Of a DNA stretch of 64,000 nucleotides, positions 61,010 to 64,000 are shown piece after piece. The notes below the pieces were generated by a model. That model had not been told where the DNA came from. It worked only from the letters and a program-made list of their open reading frames with translations, and did not search any database. Each line of letters opens with the position of its first letter. Within the stretch, counting starts at the first letter, position 1. Origin of the DNA: Candidatus Thiosymbion sp. (GTDB lineage Bacteria > Pseudomonadota > Gammaproteobacteria > Chromatiales > Chromatiaceae); the NCBI GenBank assembly GCA_018435665.1, contig JAHDND010000003.1:1-64000 (forward strand), written 5' to 3'. The translations under genes and the position numbers were made by a program.

Positions 61010-61852
61010 ATGAACCCTCATCACCGCTGGCGCCAGCGCCTCTACATCATCATCTTCGAGTCCGATACCCCGGCGGGCCGGCGCTTCGATACCCTTCTGC
61101 TGCTGACCATTCTCGCCAGCCTGGGCGTGGTGATGGTGGACAGCATCGAGTCCGTCCATGCCCGGTACCATGGGCTGCTCAGTGGCCTGGAGTGGACCTT
61201 TACCGCCCTCTTCGCCCTGGAGTACCTGCTGCGGCTCTATTGTTCGCCCAAACCGCTGCGCTATGCCTTCAGCTTCTTTGGCCTGGTCGACCTGCTGGCG
61301 GTACTGCCGGCCATTCTGGCCCTGGCCTTCGCGGACGCCCAGTACCTGCTGATCGTGCGTGTCATCCGCATGATCCGTATCTTCCGTATCCTCAAGCTGC
61401 GCCAGTATCTGGCGCAGGCCAATTTCCTGCTCACCGCCTTGCGCTCCAGCCGGCGCAAGATCATCGTCTTTCTCGTCACCGTCTCCTCTCTGGTGACGGT
61501 CTTCGGCACCCTCATGTATGTGATCGAAGGCCCGGCCAATGGCTTCACCAGCATTCCCACCAGTATCTATTGGGCGATTGTGACCCTGACCACGGTGGGC
61601 TTTGGCGACATCACGCCCAAGACGCCCCTGGGGCAAATGGTCGCATCACTGGTGATGATCACCGGCTATTCCATCATCGCCGTGCCCACCGGCATCTTCA
61701 CCGCCGAGCTGACCCAGGCCCTACGCCAGGAGGGTCAGCTTCTCCACGACTGCCCCCACTGCGGCAAGGCCTCCCACGAGCGCAGCGCCAGCTTTTGCAG
61801 CCGCTGCGGCAGCCTCCTGTTTCCCCGCCGGCGGGGGGATGACGGCTCCTGA
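61010..61852 (+). CDS. Voltage-gated-type potassium channel with C-terminal zinc ribbon
   Basis: A 280-residue six-helix ion channel. The S4-like helix RVIRMIRIFRILKLRQY has repeated Arg/Lys. The pore loop contains TLTTVGFGD, the potassium selectivity filter, and S6 runs VASLVMITGYSIIAVPTGIF. After S6 the tail carries CPHCGKASHERSASFCSRCG, two CxxC pairs typical of a zinc ribbon, in place of a RCK or cyclic-nucleotide domain. Gating by the tail is a possibility, not shown. Confidence 0.92.
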   Translation: MNPHHRWRQRLYIIIFESDTPAGRRFDTLLLLTILASLGVVMVDSIESVHARYHGLLSGLEWTFTALFALEYLLRLYCSPKPLRYAFSFFGLVDLLAVLPAILALAFADAQYLLIVRVIRMIRIFRILKLRQYLAQANFLLTALRSSRRKIIVFLVTVSSLVTVFGTLMYVIEGPANGFTSIPTSIYWAIVTLTTVGFGDITPKTPLGQMVASLVMITGYSIIAVPTGIFTAELTQALRQEGQLLHDCPHCGKASHERSASFCSRCGSLLFPRRRGDDGS

Positions 61853-62079
61853 GCCAGGCTGGCTAGCATGATTCCCTTGGACCACACCATGCGCCCACCC
61901 CTTGACGCCCTCAACGCCCCGGCCTGGGCCTAATTGTCGTGGCGGCCACTTGGGGATGCCGCGATGTCGCCTCGGTCGCCGACTCCCTGGCTTTGGCAAG
62001 AGTTCATGACGGTTCTCGACCGCCTGCTGCCACCCTTCGCGGAACGCCTCGCGAACGGCAACGGGACATCCTCTGAGAA
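61853..62079. other. 227-base gap between the K channel and the toxin-antitoxin pair
   Basis: No recognisable gene or signal. A short plus-strand frame ending near 62084 (MTVLDRLLPPFAERLANGNG) has no family I know. Confidence 0.3.
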
Positions 62080-62418
62080 TTAACCGCTGATAATCTCATT
62101 GAGGCCGTCGATGACATGGGCCAACTCTTCAGGACCGAGTTGGCCCATTTTCTCTCCGATTCGCTCGGTGGCAAGGGTACGAATCTGGCTGATCTTTACC
62201 CATGAACGTTTGGGCAACTGCGCCTTGAGGATTTCATGGGTCAGTGGAAACCCGGCCCTTTGTTCTTGGCTCGTCAGTGCCATGGCGATAACGGTACCTG
62301 ATCGTTCGTTGAAAACGTCATGGCTCAAGATGAGGACCGGACGCTTCCCTGACTGCTCCCGGCCAATCGTTGGGTTGAGATCCGCCCAGCGGATCTCCCC
62401 CCTCAGTATTTTGGCCAA
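62080..62418 (-). CDS. MazF/PemK family toxin (endoribonuclease)
   Basis: A 112-residue MazF/PemK-type mRNA interferase. [26 protein letters not shown] is the conserved first part, with Arg and the later [16 protein letters not shown] matching the active-site Thr/Ser region. It cleaves RNA and halts growth when free of antitoxin. Its ATG lies inside the antitoxin gene (16-base overlap), so the toxin is made only after the antitoxin is translated. Confidence 0.9.
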   Translation of the reverse strand: MAKILRGEIRWADLNPTIGREQSGKRPVLILSHDVFNERSGTVIAMALTSQEQRAGFPLTHEILKAQLPKRSWVKISQIRTLATERIGEKMGQLGPEELAHVIDGLNEIISG

Positions 62419-62645
62419 GCCGCCAACTCCTCAGAAAACCCCTCGTCTGCCATGGCCTTTTCAAAGCTCGGATCGAGTTTCGCGCACTCTTCCGCCAGGC
62501 GATTGCGGTCTATTCGCTCAAGCTTTTCCTGCACAGCTTCCTGAATGGCACGACTACGATTAGTGAATACCTTCCGCCTCACCAGCGCATCTAGCCGGTC
62601 CAGGATCCCCTCTTCAATCGTGATTGCTACCTTTGTTTGGCTCAT
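62403..62645 (-). CDS. Ribbon-helix-helix antitoxin of the MazF-type toxin
   Basis: An 80-residue CopG/MetJ-type protein. [20 protein letters not shown] is the ribbon and first helix, [16 protein letters not shown] the second, and the acidic C-terminus ([18 protein letters not shown]) would wrap the toxin. It should repress its own operon through the perfect palindrome 17 bases upstream of its start. Confidence 0.88.
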   Translation of the reverse strand: MSQTKVAITIEEGILDRLDALVRRKVFTNRSRAIQEAVQEKLERIDRNRLAEECAKLDPSFEKAMADEGFSEELAAWPKY

Positions 62646-62661
62646 GATGGCTGACCTAGTG

Positions 62662-62684
62662 GGGTAGGATAATTTATCCTACCC
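62662..62684. promoter_or_regulatory. Autoregulatory operator of the toxin-antitoxin pair
   Basis: Arms GGGTAGGATAA and TTATCCTACCC are exact reverse complements around one central T, 17 bases before the antitoxin ATG. The GGATAA/TTATCC core also forms an AT-rich -10-like centre. Ribbon-helix-helix dimers bind such short inverted sites. Confidence 0.8.
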
Positions 62685-62723
62685 AAGGGGCAACACAACG
62701 GCAAGGCGAGGCAGTGGCCAGTG

Positions 62724-63416
62724 ATGTTTATCAGCAAATTCTGGACCGGCCGGGGGGCAGCGACAGCAGCCGGTTACATTGGGCCGACAGCCCCCATGAC
62801 CGGATCCACGACCTGGGTGACCTCTGCCTGGCTCGGAGCCACCCTGCTACTCTCAGGAACTCACGTCATGGCCACCGAAGAACCCAATTTTCAGATACTT
62901 CAACAAACGGAAGACTATGAACTGCGCCGCTACGAACCCTATCGGGTTGCCGAAGTCGAGGTCAGGGGGGCTTTTGAGGGTGTCGGTTCGGAGGCATTCA
63001 AGATCCTCGCCGGCTATATCTTCGGCGACAATCAGGGCGAGACGAAGATCGAGATGACCGCGCCGGTCAACCAACGCCCGGTCGAGACCAAGGGACTGCG
63101 CCTGGAGATGACTGCCCCCGTGACCCAGCGCCCCGAGGGCGCCACCCCCGACACCTACATAATCAGCTTCGTGATGCCCACGCGCTTCACCCTGGAGACG
63201 TTACCCAGGCCCAATAATCCCCGCATCGTCCTACGTGAGGAACCCGCGCGCCGCATCGCCGCGCGCCGCTACGCGGGTTCCTGGAGGCGCTTGCTGGAGG
63301 CCTTGCGGCGGGATGGGCTTCAACCGAATGGCACACCGATCTACGCCCGTTACAACTCGCCCTTCTCGCTGCCGATGTTGCGACGCAACGAGATTCTCGT
63401 CCCCCTGGCAGACTGA
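62724..63416 (+). CDS. SOUL family haem-binding protein
   Basis: A protein of up to 230 residues with a SOUL/HBP domain from about 55 to the end: DYELRRYEPYRVAEVEV, the paired IEMTAPVNQRP and LEMTAPVTQRP repeats, and ISFVMPTRFTLETLP. Such proteins bind haem or tetrapyrroles or act in stress responses. The N-terminus contains a hydrophobic stretch WLGATLLLSGTHVMA; starting at the ATG at 62796 would give a standard signal peptide, so the true start may be 62796 and the protein periplasmic. Confidence 0.85.
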   Translation: MFISKFWTGRGAATAAGYIGPTAPMTGSTTWVTSAWLGATLLLSGTHVMATEEPNFQILQQTEDYELRRYEPYRVAEVEVRGAFEGVGSEAFKILAGYIFGDNQGETKIEMTAPVNQRPVETKGLRLEMTAPVTQRPEGATPDTYIISFVMPTRFTLETLPRPNNPRIVLREEPARRIAARRYAGSWRRLLEALRRDGLQPNGTPIYARYNSPFSLPMLRRNEILVPLAD

Positions 63417-63468
63417 CCAAGAAAGCTGAACTTTGTCCGGCTGAGCGAGCCGACGCGGATAAGGAGGG

Positions 63469-63562
63469 TCGGGTGGCGACTGGCGGGGGTGTCGACCGCA
63501 GGGAGGCGGTCGTCAAGCCTACAGGGACGTATTCACGGCGTACCCCGCCAGACGTCACCCGA
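63469..63562. repeat. 94-base element with 19-base inverted ends
   Basis: Ends TCGGGTGGCGACTGGCGGG and CCCGCCAGACGTCACCCGA are complementary at 17 of 19 positions, with an inner GACCGC/GCGGTC stem. It looks like a mobile or REP-type palindromic unit; no transposase is nearby and no target-site duplication is evident. Confidence 0.55.
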
Positions 63563-63637
63563 CCCGAAAAGACCGAAAAATGAGGTACGAAGACTGACGC
63601 GATGGGCCCTGTGTTATCCACCTGGACTTCCGCCGGG

Positions 63638-63717
63638 TGAGGGCTGATGGTGTCGAGGCTCGTTCGGAGAGCCTCGACACCGGTCTAAACTCCTCAGCAA
63701 GAGGTGACCAGCCCTCA
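63638..63717. other. Nested hairpin between the convergent SOUL and alpha-2-macroglobulin genes
   Basis: An outer TGAGGGCTG/CAGCCCTCA stem encloses a perfect 12-pair stem (GGTGTCGAGGCT at 63649, AGCCTCGACACC at 63670). It lies between the ends of two convergent genes and may act as a bidirectional terminator, although no T run follows. Confidence 0.5.
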
Positions 63718-64000
63718 CTGCCCCGGCAGAACCTCCACCCGCCCTTCACCCGTCCAGCCACGCTGACGGGGCCGATACATATCCTCCACGGTGGCGGCCG
63801 GTTGCAGGAAGCGGCCTGGGGTGACGGCGCGGACCCGGTAGGCCAGTTGGAACTGGGCCGGGTCGCTGGTCTGGCGGTCGACGGCGGCGACGAAGCGGTC
63901 GGCGCGAAATTCCTGATGGGCGCTGCCCTCCAGCAGGCCCAGCCAGGGGATGCCCTGGAGGTCGGCGGCGCGTAGCAGGCTGGGGTTCTCGATCTCCAAA
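63715..64000 (-). CDS. C-terminal end of an alpha-2-macroglobulin family protein (5' partial)
   Basis: The last 94 residues of a minus-strand gene that enters from the right edge. DRFVAAVDRQ, FQLAYRVRAVTPGRF and VEDMYRPRQRG are the conserved C-terminal blocks of bacterial alpha-2-macroglobulins (YfhM type), lipoproteins of about 1500-1900 residues that trap proteases in the periplasm. Start, lipobox and bait region lie outside the window. Confidence 0.85.
   Translation of the reverse strand, partial: LEIENPSLLRAADLQGIPWLGLLEGSAHQEFRADRFVAAVDRQTSDPAQFQLAYRVRAVTPGRFLQPAATVEDMYRPRQRGWTGEGRVEVLPGQ

Noticed and set aside
61850..61870. A third copy of the island repeat, suggested by CTGAGCCAGGCT
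   Set aside because: Only 12 bases agree with the repeat at 52532; similarity stops at once, so chance is likely.

Overview
The window is GC-rich, densely coded chromosomal DNA from a gammaproteobacterium. UbiK, ComM/YifB, GlnK-AmtB, a TorF-type porin and a UrtABCDE-urease block all fit. The combination resembles Chromatiales (purple sulfur bacteria and relatives), but that is an inference from gene content, not a phylogenetic result. I saw no rRNA or tRNA genes and no CRISPR array.

Layout. 1-12 kb: the end of a PD-(D/E)XK/AAA-type gene, a glutamine amidotransferase, then two divergent blocks of the amidoligase-like family. One block is transglutaminase, ATP-grasp/alpha-E fusion and DUF2126 transglutaminase on the minus strand. 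The other is separate ATP-grasp and alpha-E genes on the plus strand. The associated proteasome-like protease Anbu lies at 18.8-19.6 kb. 12-16.5 kb: a CHASE2 adenylate cyclase followed by a cyclic-nucleotide-gated MscS channel. 16.6-18.4 kb: a decayed hsdR fragment and a Fic gene. 19.8-32.8 kb: a nitrogen block, torF-glnK-amtB on the minus strand and urtABCDE-ureDABC on the plus strand. Their shared upstream region carries two divergent sigma-54-like promoters and a perfect NtrC-type dyad.

32.8-52.6 kb is a roughly 19.7-kb island splitting the urease operon between ureC and ureE. It carries overlapping genes matching, as I remember the family, the methylation-associated defence system MADS (mad1-mad8: HTH, N6 methyltransferase, AAA ATPase, small conserved protein, specificity subunit, PglW-like NERD/kinase/ATPase, mad7, HerA-like ATPase). 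An additional AlbA_2/HATPase/TPR gene sits between mad2 and mad3. The island is bounded by an imperfect 57-bp direct repeat that duplicates the ureC end and the start of a PaiB-like gene. The wreck of a large serine recombinase lies at its left end and a broken HARE-HTH-like fragment at its right end. The nine genes are nearly all start/stop overlapped and are probably one long operon.

52.6-56.5 kb: the intact PaiB-like gene, ureEFG and a second ammonium transporter with its own sigma-54-like promoter. 56.6-64 kb: ubiK, comM, an ABC-F ATPase, a voltage-gated-type potassium channel with a C-terminal zinc ribbon, a MazF/ribbon-helix-helix toxin-antitoxin pair with a perfect 23-bp operator, a SOUL haem-binding protein, and the end of an alpha-2-macroglobulin gene.

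How the genes work together: urea is taken up by Urt, hydrolysed by Ni-urease (UreABC matured by UreDEFG), and ammonium is retained by two Amt proteins under GlnK/NtrC control. The MADS island interrupts this operon without visibly breaking a urease gene, but it separates ureEFG from the upstream promoter. Several intergenic regions carry copies of one dispersed REP-like GC-rich repeat.
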